A stretch of 64,000 nucleotides of DNA from Vombatus ursinus (Eukaryota > Chordata > Mammalia > Diprotodontia > Vombatidae). Below the pieces are notes generated by a model. That model was not told the origin of the DNA, did no database searches, and saw nothing but the letters and a program-made list of their open reading frames with translations. Positions 43,763 to 54,851 of this stretch are shown piece after piece (position 1 is the first letter of the stretch; each line of letters opens with the position of its first letter). The stretch is taken from positions 12,043,665 through 12,107,664 of the forward strand of contig NW_020954615.1 of the NCBI RefSeq assembly GCF_900497805.2. The letters are read 5' to 3'. The translations under genes and the position numbers were made by a program.

Positions 43763-44884
43763 AGTCAAGGGTCATGGAAGTCTTCTTTCTGATCACATCC
43801 TCCTGCCATTTCAATCTTCACTTGAGTTTCCCTCCTCCTAAACCTATCATTAGTCACTATCACTCCACCCCTTCCACATTTCTCATCCATTCTCAGTCCA
43901 TCATTGATATTCTGACCTCAACTTCCTCTCATCAAAATCTTGACTGGATAGTTATCTAGTTCATCACAACAATGCTTTCTACCTTCCAATTCCTCAGTCT
44001 CCTGTGTTCTATCACTTTTCATGCCTTTCTATACCTCAGGCACTCGTTACTTCTATCATCAGTTAGTCCACCTTTTCAAATCTTTCTGGCATGTTGCTGA
44101 AAGAAGTCTCACAACCTTGATGACTGGGTCCACTGCAAATATAAATGATGTTACCCCAAGTGAGTCACCCCTGAAGAACAGTAGTCCTTTCATTCCTCTC
44201 TGGTTGGCTTCCTATGTCACTCCCTATGGAAGCTGTTCTAAATCTTCTCTTCTTTCACCAGTCTCCTCAATCATCCTCTTCCTGCACCTATTCAGCAGAG
44301 GCCCTCACTTCATTCTCTAAGGAGAAAATTGAAGTAAATGCAGTAATCACTAGTTTCTTTCCAAATCTCCATCTCAAAACCTTTCAGCATCATCCATCTC
44401 CCATTCTCTCTACTTTTGCTCTGATAAAGAGGTGGCCCTTCTTTCCCGGGCCAAGCCTTATACCACCCCCTCAGGTTCTTTGAGGAGCTTGCCCCTTTGA
44501 TATTTCTCTTCCCCCCAATATTTAATCTCTCTAATCTCTTCCCTTGCTGTCAGCATATGTGATTTACTCTCTCCAATCATTCAAAATCCTTCACATGTCC
44601 CTACCAGTCAATCAAATTATTTTACTGCATCTCTTCTTATTTCAACTGCAAAACTCATAGGAAAAGCTATTGCTACTTTCATTCCCTTCTCGGTTTCTTA
44701 AAATCTGACATCCAACATTGCCACTCATGTGCTCTTTCATAAGCAGACTACTAATGGTCTCAACTAATGGCTAAATTCAATGGTCTTTTGTATTAGTCAC
44801 CAACCTTCAGGACCTCTCTAAATTATTTGGCACTATTGACCACCCCCTTTGACCTAGATAATCTCTCTTTCCTGGACTTTTTTT

Positions 44885-45022
44885 AGGCAGTTGGAGTTAA
44901 GTGACTTGCCCAGGGTCACACAGCTAGTAAATGTCAAGTGTTTGATCTGAGGCCAGATTTGAACTCAGGTCCTCCTGACTTCAGGGCCAGTGCTCTATCC
45001 ACTTTGCCACCTAGTCACCCCT
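44885..45022 (-). mobile_element. Poly-A-tail-type SINE, antisense, nested in L2
   Basis: 'aggcagttggagttaagtga', 'cccagggtcacacagctagt', 'gatttgaactcaggtcctcc', head end 'gccacctagtcacccct'. Flanks 'tttcctggactttt' (before) and 'tttcctagacttttctgg' (after) form a target duplication. Confidence 0.93.
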
Positions 45023-45615
45023 TTCCTAGACTTTTCTGGACATTGTTCTCTCCTCATTTTCCTCCTACCTTTGTGATCATTTCTTCTCCCTCTGCTTTGC
45101 TGCTCATAAACGTGCCTCATTCTCTTTGAATGGGTGTTCTGCCATTCTCTATGCTGGACTTTTTTCTCTTTCATCTCAACATCCTTTCAGAGGTCTAATT
45201 TATATTCATTCAGTTGTTATTGCTATACAAATGATTCCCAGCTCTACATAGTCAGCTCTTATGTGTCTTTGGAGCTCTTCTCCTAAATCTCCATCTTCCT
45301 AATAGATATCTCTACCTTAATGCCCCAAAGGCATGTCAAATTGAATTTCTCCTATTCTCAATTTTTCATCTCTCCTCACACAAAACACCCTTCTTTCTAA
45401 CATCTCTATTTCTTTAATTAGATACATTTTTCTAATCATCTAGGCTCCCAACCTAAGACCAACCTCAACTTCTCCTTTTCCATCACCCATCAAATCTAAT
45501 TAGTTGCAAGTCAGGTTGATTCTACCTTCACATCTCTAGCATATGTCCCCCTTTTCTCTGCTCACAAGACCACACCCCCAATCCAGGTCCTCAACCTTTC
45601 TTACTTCAACTTGCT

Positions 45616-46030
45616 TCTTTCTGGTTGACACCCAAGGAACAAGTCTAGTAAGAATGAATATCATGCCTTCCATCTGTTCACAGAGCACATAGATCTGTTC
45701 AAATCTTTAAAACCATCAAAGGAACATTGGTGAGGTGTCTTTTAAAAGATGTAAAACCTTTCTAGAATTAATAAGAATTTAAATGTTGTAGAATGACTTT
45801 AATGTGGTGATAAATATTAAAGTGATGGATTCTCAAGACCACAGAGACATCCATCATGTCTGGTGACTTGTTAAGTCATAACCCTACATTGGCCCTCAGG
45901 TTCACACTTGTTAAAGTTGGAATTTTTTAAAAAGGAAAAAAAAACTTGTTGGCAGCCGGCTTGCTTGGCTCATAGTGCAACCATGAAATGATCCACTTCA
46001 TGTCTTTTTGGATTCCACTACTAAATGAGG
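45616..46030. other. Unassigned sequence
   Basis: No repeat recognised. Confidence 0.45.
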
Positions 46031-46034
46031 TTAT

Positions 46035-46205
46035 CTTCAAGGATTTAAAACCAGAGCATGTGGCTTCAGGCCACAGCTCTGACACTGACTAGCTGTGTGA
46101 CCTTAGGATAGTCACTTTCCTATGACCCAAATTTTGTCTTCTGTAAAAATAGGGCATCCACATCTCAATGAATCTGGCCTAATCTAGATCTGTGAATTAA
46201 AGGTA
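46035..46205 (+). mobile_element. MIR3-like SINE
   Basis: 'ctgactagctgtgtgacctt' and 'cttctgtaaaaatagggcat'. Confidence 0.7.
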
Positions 46206-46444
46206 GCTATGAAGTTGATTGATTTTTTAAAAAATCCCAGAATAAGGACTCAATGGCTGAGTTACAAAGCTGGAGAAATGACTTTCAGTAGAGGTAAGGC
46301 AAGATATCTTTAAGGCTATACATTCTAAAGGTATTAGAAAAGCTTTACATGTTATACTGTGAAGAAGAGGAGGAAGTGTGGGAGAGAGGATAATGCAATT
46401 AGTTGGATTCAGGAATGGATTCAGGATCCAAAGAGTAGACAATG

Positions 46445-48690
46445 GGCAGATCAAGATGACAGAGTAAGAGATAGAAATTTTTCCGTTGGCTGCCTTACAA
46501 CCTCCTCCATAAAAACCTGGAAAGTGTGCTAAACCAAATTCTGCTCAGTAAAGCCCCCAAAAAAAGCTACAGTGAGTCATTTTCCAGTGGAAGGTAACTT
46601 AGCAATATAAACAGAAAAGTCTACGTAGGCACTGAAGCAGTAACTGTCCAGGACTGTATCATCAAGTGACGGCAGCAGTGGCAGGGAATAGTCCAGGATC
46701 CAGGGTTGGCAAGGAGACTGAACACCTGAATATAAAGAATCCCATCAGACCTTGTCCTAGCAGTGGGTGCAAGAACAGGTGTCATCTGGAAGTTCCGTCA
46801 CCTTTTTTCAATTCTGGGTCACAATTCCAAGGTAGAGCAGTGTAATCAGGGGCCTTGCCACTTAAGGAGCAAAGAACAAGTTCCAAAAACTTAGATTTGT
46901 AGCTCTGAAACTAAAAACAGAGTGGAGACTCAGTTCCAATCCTACATAGTCCTACCTATAAGCCTTCAGAAGAATAAACCAAGATAGTAGACTAAAACCA
47001 AGGGCAAGTCAGCAGTTCAAATGCCCTGAACCTGCAGAATTTCCCAGCAGCCTGTGACTGAATCCAGAAGCAGTCTGAGGAAATTTAACCACATACAAGC
47101 CAAGAGACCAGAACCAGGTTCACAATTTGCTGAGCAAAGACCAAGAAGGCAGTGACAGACTTCCTCTGGATCATATCACTTTGGAAGCACTGAAAACTTA
47201 TAGGCCCCCAGACTGAGCTATAGAAACAGCAGGACATAAAAAAGACAGGAGTTCAGGCCAGACATCACAATCACTACTCCTCTAGAAGTGAGCAGAGCCC
47301 AACGCCCAACACTAACATAGAATCTGAAGTCAAGAAATAGGCTAGAAAAAGAAGGAAACAAAAAAGAAACAGCATAAAAGCTACTATGGTGACAAGAAAG
47401 CTCAAGACACAAACAAAGAAGAAGACATTGACTTGAAAACATCTACAAGAAAAACCACAAAGAAAGAATGCGAACTGGACACAAGCCCAACAAGAAGTCC
47501 TAGGAGAGTTAAAGAATGAGATAAAGTGACAAAAAGTTATTTTTAAAAATCGGACTGGTAGAAGAAAATTTGGAAAAGAAATTTAAGTCATACAAGAAAA
47601 TGATAAAAAAAAACTAACAGCTTGCTGAAAAGAGGTACAAAAATATTGAAGAAAATAATTCCTTAAAAAAATTTAAAATTGGCCAAGTAGAAGCTAACTC
47701 CAAGAGACATCAAAAAACAAATAAAAGGGTTAAAAACTGAAAAAAATAGGGGAAAATGTGAAATATTTCTTTTTTCTAGGTCAGGAAAAAAAACAGCTAA
47801 CCTAGAAAATAGATCAAGAATAGATAATTTAAGAATGGACTACCTGAAAACCATGATAAAAAAGCTCAAATATAATGTTTCAATAAAATACACAGGAAAA
47901 CTGCCCAGATATCTAAGAAGCAAAAGAATAAATATAAATCAAATCAATCCACTGGTAGCCTTCTGAAAGAAATTCACAAATGAAAACTCCCAGAAATATT
48001 ATAGTCAAAATCTAGAACTCCCAGGTCAAGAAAAAACTGCTTCAGGCAAGCAGAAAGAAAAATCCAAATTCCATAGAACCAAAGGCAAGATCACACAAGA
48101 TCTAAAAGCTACAATTTTAAAGAAATGCAGAGTGTGGAATGATATTCCAGAAGACAAAGGAGTTATGATGACAACCAAGAATAAGCTACTCAGCAAAACT
48201 GACGCTTAATGAAAGAGAGGACTTTCATGCATTCATGATGGAAAGAACAGAACTGAAGAGAAAATCTAACATTCAAATACAAGAAGCACAAAAAGTAAAC
48301 ATGAATGAGAAATCATAAAGGACCAAAGAAGGATAAACAGTTAATATTCTTATATGGGAAGATCATAGATGTAACCCCTAAGAATGTTACCATCACCAGT
48401 CTACTGAGATGGAATTAATAGGAGTTGAGATGATGGATAGAATTTTAGAATAATTGCATATGATAGACATCTGGAGAATATGGAATGGAAATGAAAAAGA
48501 ATATACCTATTTTTGAGCTATGTATGAAAAATGCTATCTATATCCAGATAGAGAATAAAGTAAACTTTTTCTTTTTTTAAAAGAACTTGACCCATGAGGC
48601 AATTTATTTTACATGACTTCATATTTGTAATGGTTTGTGTGTTTCTTACTCTCTCAATGAGGCCTGTATAGATGTACAACATGCATGTGT
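46445..48690 (+). mobile_element. Half-L1 (HAL1-like): 5' UTR, ORF1, 3' UTR, no ORF2
   Basis: 5' part: 'gatgacagagtaagagatag', 'cagtgagtcattttccagtg', 'gtccaggatccagggttggc', as in marsupial L1 5' UTR. About 47400-48260 is ORF1-like: a lysine/glutamate-rich coiled-coil region ('aacagcttgctgaaaagagg', 'gaagaaaataattccttaaa'), then the C-terminal domain region ('gaactcccaggtcaag', 'gaatgatattccagaagaca', 'ctactcagcaaaactga'). Immediately after come L1 3'-UTR phrases ('gaaaaatgctatctatatcc', 'tttgtaatggtttgtgtgtt'). About 3.5-4 kb of ORF2 expected in a full L1 is absent. HAL1 elements of this layout are known in mammals. ORF1 has many stops. Confidence 0.75.
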
Positions 48691-48760
48691 ATATGTATGC
48701 ATGTATATATGTATGCATGTATATATGTATTCATGCATGCATGTATGTATATGCAACAAT
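48662..48760. repeat. (ATGT)n/(TGCA) microsatellite at the half-L1 3' end
   Basis: tatg/catg units, likely grown from the retroposon tail. Bases 48761-48984 are unassigned. Confidence 0.85.
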
Positions 48761-48984
48761 ACTCCTATATAATCATCTCCACTTTTTTGTACTGGTTGTC
48801 TTGATTTACCATCAGTAAGATGAGATCATTGATCCACCATTATCTTCAAATAATTCCACAAACATTTATATTGAAATATTGACAATTGCTTTCAAAAATT
48901 AGCCTCATTGGTATTTGATGAGGGAAGTTTGTCTAGATGATAATGTCGATGAAACAAAAATCTGGATTATATCTCCAACCCTAT

Positions 48985-49326
48985 CGTCCCCTCTCCCCTC
49001 ACCCAATAGAACTCAAGTCCCTTGAAGGAAATGGATTCAGACTTTGTCTTTAAACAATAGTAATAACATTTATATACCACTTACTGTATACTAGGAACTC
49101 TTCAAAGTGCTTTGCAAATATTATCTGACTTTATAAACATTACTTCATAACAACTGTGGAAGGCAAATGCTATTATTATTCCATTTTACATATGAGGAAA
49201 CTGAGGCAGAGTTTAAGTGACTAACCCAGGCTCACACAGCTGGTATATATCTGAGGCTAGATTTGACCTCAGACCTTCCTCATTCCAGGTCCAGCACTCT
49301 ATCCACTGTACCACCTAGTTGCCCCT
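48985..49326. mobile_element. L2 tail scrap and antisense MIR-tailed SINE
   Basis: 48985-49048 resembles an L2 3' UTR ('actcaagtcccttgaagga'). 49050-49326 is an antisense tRNA-headed SINE: 'caaagtgctttgcaaatatt', 'acatatgaggaaactgaggc', 'gctcacacagctggtatata', head end 'taccacctagttgcccc'. Confidence 0.85.
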
Positions 49327-49361
49327 AGTATTACCAACCCAGCACAGTATTTCAAACTTTT

Positions 49362-49608
49362 TTTGTTGTTCAGTTGTTTTGCAATCATGTCTGACTTTCT
49401 GCAACCCCATTTGGGATTTTCTTGGCAGAGATACTAGAATGGTTTGTCATTTCCTTCTCTAGCTCATTTTCCAGTTGAATAAACTAAGACAAAGAGTGTG
49501 AAATGACTTTCCCATGTCACATAGCTAATAAGTGTCTTAGGCCAGATTTGAACTCAGAAAGATGTCTTCCTGACTCCTGATCCCATGCTCTATCCACTTC
49601 ACCATTGT
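49362..49608 (-). mobile_element. CORE-SINE with BovB-type tail, antisense
   Basis: 'tttttgttgttcagttgttt', 'ccatttgggattttcttggc', 'ttctctagctcattttccag', head end 'tctatccacttcaccatt'. Confidence 0.92.
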
Positions 49609-49689
49609 AATATACTTAATAAATGCTTATTATGTTACACTGGATTGGGCAACCTAATGAATAATAACATAAAGAGGATTTAATCAGAA

Positions 49690-49862
49690 AAACAAATGCT
49701 ACTCTGGATCACACTAGGCAAGTCACTGAGCCCTGTTTGCTTAGTTTTCTCATCTGTAAAATGAGCTGGAGAAGGAAATGGCAAACCACTCCAGTGTCTT
49801 TGTCAAGAAAAGCCCAAATGGAGTCACGAAGAGTCATATATGACTGGAACAACTGAGCCATC
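49690..49862 (+). mobile_element. CORE-SINE with BovB-type tail, 3' part, sense
   Basis: 'taggcaagtcactgagccc', 'atgagctggagaaggaaatg', 'gcaaaccactccagtgtctt', 'gtcacgaagagtcatatatg'. Forms an inverted pair with 49362-49608, about 80 bp apart. Confidence 0.92.
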
Positions 49863-49884
49863 TAACCCTCACATTTTGCAAGAA

Positions 49885-50075
49885 AATACATGGCCTTGTA
49901 GTTAGCAGACCTAAATTGACATCCTATCTCTGATGTTTACTATTGCCTTTGTTATCTTGTGACCACCCTTGATCTCTTTGGGTCTCATTTTCTTCATCTG
50001 CCAAATGAAGGGTTTGGAGTGCATGACATCTGAGGTCACTTTGAATGCTAGCTATATGGATCTATGAGGAGGATC
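49885..50075 (+). mobile_element. MIR3 SINE
   Basis: 'ggtctcattttcttcatctg', 'aaatgaagggtttggagtgc', 'tgaggtcactttgaatgcta'. Confidence 0.7.
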
Positions 50076-50730
50076 CCCAGAGAGAAGATGTGATTTGCCT
50101 AGGAGTTTTCATGTAGGAAGTAGCACTTAGAAGGTATTAACTAATTTGCATTCTCATATCTGACACCAGATAATCAAAGAGATTAAAAGGGTTTTCCTTC
50201 TAAATTGAATAGAATCCACTCCTCATATCAAGTTTCATAAAACTACTGAGACATTATGGATGAAGATGGCGGAAAAGTCTTTTCCTCCCCAATTCAATCA
50301 GGTTAAATCTCCCTTATTTGTGTGTTTCAAAGAAATCATCTTTCCTAATTGTAAACAGGAAAAAAACGTTAGTGAATAGCTTCAAAATTCCTTATTTTTA
50401 CAAAAGAATAGATAAATAAAGTTCCATTTAGATTTTAACCATCATTCAAGGCTCCAGTTCATTATGACCGGGTAATTAGGTTCCAGAGTCCTGGTCCTGA
50501 TGTTGGTGATCACTAGAGTTTGACTTGTCAAACCTAGCTCAGGCAAAGAATATTGTATAGAATACTACCTGATTTTTCTACACCTTGTGTGGTTGACTGG
50601 GGAGAAAATAAATTCAATCTATTTTCTATCACTTAGCAATTTCTGGGAAAAGACTCTGTCCAGTAACCCTCATATTATATCTGTAGCTAGCCTCTACTTT
50701 CATTCAAGAATATTATTCTGAGTTGAGGAA
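50076..50730. other. Unassigned sequence
   Basis: AT-rich, no repeat recognised. Confidence 0.45.
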
Positions 50731-50734
50731 ATTT

Positions 50735-51300
50735 AATAAGAATAAATGTAAAGCATTGTATTTGAGGTCAAGAAATAAATATTATAAATACATAATAAGG
50801 GAAATAAGGCTAAGAAGGAAGCAGTTTCTCAAAAAAAATGATCTGATGATTTTAGGAGTCTGAAAACTCAATATGAGTTCATAGCGCTATGTGACAGTCA
50901 AAAAACTTAATATGATCCTGGGTTGCATTAAGAGAAGAAAAGCTTCAAAGAAAAAGGAAGTAACAGTGACTTAGTCCTCTGCTCTGATAAGACCATATAT
51001 GGAGCATTGAGTATACTTCTGAAAACTGTAATTTAGGAAAGACATGGATAAACTGGAGAGCAGTTAGTGGAAAGTAACCAGGAGAAAGTCAGTATTTAAA
51101 GAAGCTAGGAGGGAGAAGAGAAGAGAAGAGGAAAGGAGAGGAGAGGAGAGGAGAGGAGAGGAGAGGAGAGGAGAGGAGAGAATAGGAGAGAAGAGGAGTC
51201 ATGAGGGTTGGAGGTGGAAAACTGCCTTCAAATATTTGAGGGTTACTACATGGAATGAGGAATAGACTTACTCTGTTTCATCACAGGGGAGAAATTGATC
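50735..51300 (+). mobile_element. L3/CR1 LINE fragment
   Basis: 'aataaatgtaaagcattgta', 'gctatgtgacagtcaaaaaa', 'tatgatcctgggttgcatta', 'gaccatatatggagcattga', 'gaaaactgccttcaaatatt' follow the CR1/L3 order from the post-RT region towards the 3' end. The (GGAGA)n run at 51112-51200 lies inside it. Confidence 0.82.
51112..51200. repeat. (GGAGA)n purine microsatellite
   Basis: About 15 gagag/ggaga units, slightly imperfect at both ends, within an L3 copy. Confidence 0.95.
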
Positions 51301-51620
51301 TATCAACCAACAAGCTCTGGTCAAGCACCTACTGTGTGCTGGTCACTGTATTATGTTGGGGCTACAAAGAATAAAATGAAATAGCCCCCAACCTTTGTAT
51401 TCTACTTAAGGAGACAACATCTGCAGATATAAGTATAAAAATGACATATATAAAATAGAAACAATATAATCTTGGTGGAAAGGCAGCTAACTGCTGAGGG
51501 ACTGGGGCAGGGCAGAAAAGGGTTTCCAACAAAAGATGACAATTGGGCTAAGTTTTAAAGGAAGCTGTGGATTTAACATGATAGGAATGGGAGGAAAGAG
51601 AACTTCAGGCATAAGAGTTT
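51295..51620 (-). mobile_element. L2 3' end, antisense
   Basis: 'caagcacctactgtgtgctg', 'ggggctacaaagaataaaat', 'ctacttaaggagacaacatc', 'gctaagttttaaaggaagct' are antisense L2. A further short antisense tail lies at about 51690-51735. Confidence 0.75.
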
Positions 51621-51769
51621 CTTTTAAGGGTATGGGTTACTTAATTGACCCCTTTGCTGTATGCCCCATCTAGTTGTTAATGGTAAAGAAATAAAGCATT
51701 TAATAGAATTTCCTATGTGTCAGGCAACGTGTTCTCTTCCCCATTAAATGACCTTGGTCTTCCTTCTCA

Positions 51770-51930
51770 GTGTCTATATGGTATACCTCTCAGGAAAATG
51801 GGAGCTCCCTAAAGGCAAGGACCATTCAGTTCCTTTAATTTCCTCTAACCCATTCCCCTAACCATCTCCAGCATCTAACCCAGGGTATTACATACAATAA
51901 GTACTTAATAAATGTTTGTTGAATTGCATC
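51770..51930 (+). mobile_element. L2 3' tail
   Basis: 'ggagctccctaaaggcaagg', 'gtacttaataaatgtttgtt'. Bases 51931-52150 are unassigned. Confidence 0.8.
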
Positions 51931-52154
51931 AAATCATTTATGAACTCTGCTGAAAAGTTCCCCTGTTCTCTCCTACTACCTTTTGAGTCACCTTACCTTC
52001 AGGATGGATTGCCCTCATAACACTTTTGTGTTAAAGACCCCCTCTTTCTGTTAAGGCCCTGCACTTCTAGATTGACCCCTCTGTACCCTGGGTACTATTT
52101 TCAAATAAAATAGTAGAGCTTTAAAAAAAGATTTTAGACTTCTCCTGAAAGGGT

Positions 52155-52345
52155 ATTATCATCTAGTAGGAAAAGAACTAAATGTGGATCAAATGTCCTG
52201 GGTTGAAATCTTGTCCCTGATACCTTACTAATTGCCTGGCCTTGAGCCAGGTACTTTACCTCCTTAGACCTCAGTTTCCTCCTCTGAAAAACAAAAGGAA
52301 TGACCTAGATTATCTCTAAGGTCTAAATCCTGCCTAGATATGGAC
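52155..52345 (+). mobile_element. MIR3 SINE
   Basis: 'cctgggttgaaatcttgtcc', 'ccttagacctcagtttcctc', 'tgacctagattatctctaag'. Confidence 0.75.
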
Positions 52346-52429
52346 TGAACCTATAATGTTGTTGGTATAGGGAACTTCTAGGAGAGGATGATCTGTCTAT
52401 CAATGCACATTGGTAACTTCTCTACAACT

Positions 52430-52800
52430 TAATAATCTCAGAAAGATGCCTAGATCAATGATGGGCTTAGTGGTTTGACACAGGTCACATAGCCAGTAAG
52501 TGCCAAAGATGAGACTTGAATCCATGCCTTGCTGACTTCAAGGCCAGATATCTAGGCACCATGATTCACTGGACCTCTAAATCCTATCTAATCCACATCT
52601 AATAGGTGACAAGGCTAAGAGATTTAATGACGAGGAAAGGGAACAAACATTTATTAAGTGCATATTATGTGTCAGGCAACATACTAAGGCTTTACAGATA
52701 CAATAAAAGATAACTTTCCCAAAGTTGTACAATTGACTAACAACAGGTCAGTGTTTGAACCCAGGCCTCCAGTCTCCTCACCCACTATGCCAAGATTCCA
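52430..52800 (-). mobile_element. Antisense MIR pieces with an L2 tail between
   Basis: 52430-52572 MIR ('gacacaggtcacatagccag', 'gacttgaatccatgccttgc'). 52640-52700 L2 tail antisense ('aacatttattaagtgcatat'). 52700-52800 MIR CORE ('agtgtttgaacccaggcctc'). Confidence 0.7.
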
Positions 52801-53189
52801 TTAGACCCTTGCTTCTAACACACACTCCAATCTGTCTTCTCACATTTCCTTGCCACAGAATCTGATATCCCTTTAAGTGTTCTGGCAGAAGAGAGTATTT
52901 CATCGGCTAAGTGGACCTTGGCCATGGAAGTGGCAAAAGTGGCCAGTAAAGAGGCTATTTATCATGTGCAGAGGCATTAAGGCTGGAATTAAGAAGATGA
53001 GTGATCAATCTTCTCAAGGGCCACCAAGGCCCAGGAGTGAGCTGACAAGGAGGAACTTGCTAAGAGGCAATTTGGGAACTGTCTGCATTTGTCCAAAGTG
53101 TCATTGTCATTAAAGGTATAACAGAAGGAAGGCCCTTCTCCTAAGCAGTGGAGAAAAGGCAAACACTTAACTTAAAAAAGAAAGAGTGT
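52801..53189 (+). other. Unassigned, with a 78-codon frame ending Cys/His-rich
   Basis: Repeat-free 390 bp. The frame at 52877-53113 ends 'VCICPKCHCH', a curious cluster of Cys and His, but lacks any family resemblance and has no splice or promoter support. Confidence 0.35.
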
Positions 53190-53250
53190 CTGTGAGATAT
53201 AGAGAAAGACACAGAGACACAGAGAGAGACAAAGAGAGACAGAGACAGGA
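53190..53250. repeat. (AGAGAC)n simple repeat
   Basis: Purine-rich agagac/acagag units, like 185-332. Confidence 0.9.
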
Positions 53251-53297
53251 AGGTAAGCCTGAATGTTCTTGAATACACATAACATAGAAAACATTCA

Positions 53298-53410
53298 TCA
53301 AGGGCAGTGTGGTTCAGCAGAGGGAGCCCATGATTTGGAATCAGGAGACTGGGGCTCCAGTCTCAACTCTACCACCTTTTATCTGTATGACCTTGAGCAA
53401 GTCACTTGTG
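53298..53410 (+). mobile_element. MIR SINE
   Basis: 'cagtgtggttcagcagaggg', 'ttggaatcaggagactgggg', 'tatgaccttgagcaagtcac'. Head and CORE only. Confidence 0.8.
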
Positions 53411-54480
53411 TTCCTGATCCAAACCCTCAGCACCCCAAGTCTGATGTCCATCAATCTTCCTGCCTTGGGATTCTCCCCACTCCAAACCATCCTCCACTCA
53501 ACTGCCAAAGAGAATTTCCTGAAGTCCTGTTCTGATCTCATCACTACCATGCTCAGTAAGGACCAGTAGTTCCCTATTGCCTCAATAAAAAATAGAAATT
53601 GCTCTTTGGGGCTTTTAAAGCCTTTCACAATCTGAACCCTTCCCATCTTTTGGGTCATTTCCCCTTCTCCTGCAAACAGTGCATGATCCAACTACTCTGG
53701 CCTGTTCACTGCTCCTCACACAGCACTCCACCTCCAAATCCTGGGTGTTTACACTCACTGTCCCTTCTGCCTGGGAAACTCTCCCTCTTTACCTCCTCTA
53801 TTTCCTAGCTTTCTTGAAGACATCACAAAATCCTCCCTTTGGTAGGGGCCCTTACAATCTTTTCCCTTCAGCATTGCTAATGCCTTCCCTCTGTAGTTAC
53901 CTTCCATTCTGCAGTATGTATCTTGTAAGTACATAGTCATTTTGACCTAGTGACAGTCTCCCTACTGTTCTACAAATAAGACACTCCATCTCTCACCTCC
54001 AGGCATTTTCTCTGGCTGGCTGCCATGCCTGAAATGTTCTCCTCCCTCAACTCTGCCTCCTAACTTCCCTGGTTTCCTTTAAGTCCCAACTAAAACCCCG
54101 TGTGTTACATAAAGCCTTTCCTAACACTTCTTAATTCTACTACTTTCCCTCTGTTAACGACTTCCTATTTGTCCTGCATCTAGCTTGTTTTGTATATATT
54201 TGTTTGTAAGTCGTCTTTCCCATTAGATTGTAAGTTCCTTGAGAACAGGGACTGTCTTTTGCTTCTTTTTGTATCCCCAGCACTTAGCACAGTGCCTGGC
54301 ACATAGTAGGCACTTAATAAATGTTTATTGATTAGTAGATTGATTATTTGCATGCTTTTTCCTCCTTTAGAATGTAAGCTCCCTGAAAGTAGGGACTGTG
54401 TATTTGTCTTTCTTTATATCTCCAGTGTTTAGCATGGCACTCGGCACCAGGTGAGTAATTAATAAATGTTTGTTGACTGT
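53410..54480 (+). mobile_element. Three consecutive L2 3' ends (to 53955, 54335, 54480)
   Basis: First: 'cctccactcaactgccaaag' to 'gcagtatgtatcttgtaagt', no tail. Second: 'aagacactccatctctcacc' to 'gcacagtgcctggcacatag' and 'aataaatgtttattgattag'. Third: 'ctttagaatgtaagctccct' to 'taataaatgtttgttgactg'. Same strand, end to end. Confidence 0.9.
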
Positions 54481-54589
54481 CTGCCTTTAAATACAATTCA
54501 TGCATCATGCCCAGTAAGCACCAACTCTGACTAGCACTAGTTTTGACCAAGCTGAAAGGGCTTCAGGCATGGAGAAGAAAGGAAGCAAG

Positions 54590-54851
54590 GAAGAAAATGA
54601 AGGAAGGAAAGAAGGAAGGAAGGAAGGAAGGAAGGAAGGAAGGAAGGAAGGAAGGAANNNNNNNNNNGAAGGAAGGAAGGAAGGAAGGAAGGAAGGAAGG
54701 AAGGAAGGAAGGAAGGAAGGAAGGAAGGAAGGAAGGAAAGAAGGAGGGCGGGACGGAGGGAAGGAAGGAAGGAAGGAAAGAAGGAGGGCGGGACGGAGGG
54801 AAGGAAGGAAGGAAGGAAGGAAGGAAGGAAAGAAGGAAGGAAGGAAGGAAG
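54590..54851. repeat. (GGAA)n tract with a 10-N assembly gap
   Basis: Pure ggaa units on both sides of an N run at 54658-54667, so the true length is unknown. Near its right side a 40-bp unit is duplicated: 'aaggagggcgggacggaggg' occurs at 54741-54760 and 54781-54800. All long frames through it, including one of 190 codons, are low-complexity and contain the gap. Confidence 0.95.

Larger units (their letters stand above)
42590..45615 (+). mobile_element. Long L2 LINE in two blocks (42590-42915 and 43765-45615)
   Basis: Block 1 is the upstream ORF2 region ('ctgtacctttatttcacttc', 'caggaatggccatattattg', 'actgctccatg'). Block 2 continues with 'ctgatcacatcctcctgcc', 'aaggagaaaattgaagtaaa', 'gaggtggcccttctttcc', then RT ('tttggcactattgaccaccc'), the region before HLKLN and the start of the C-terminal part. 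Between the blocks lie a SINE, an L1 tail and a MIR; another SINE is at 44885-45022. It covers endonuclease-proximal to RT sequence and lacks the 3' tail. Extensively broken. Many frames of 60-99 codons are remnants. Confidence 0.8.

Noticed and set aside
46445-48690. Processed pseudogene of a host coiled-coil protein
   Set aside because: 5' UTR, ORF1 phrases and 3' UTR all match L1.
52877-53113. Small protein with a Cys/His-rich end
   Set aside because: Single short frame, no homology, no supporting context.
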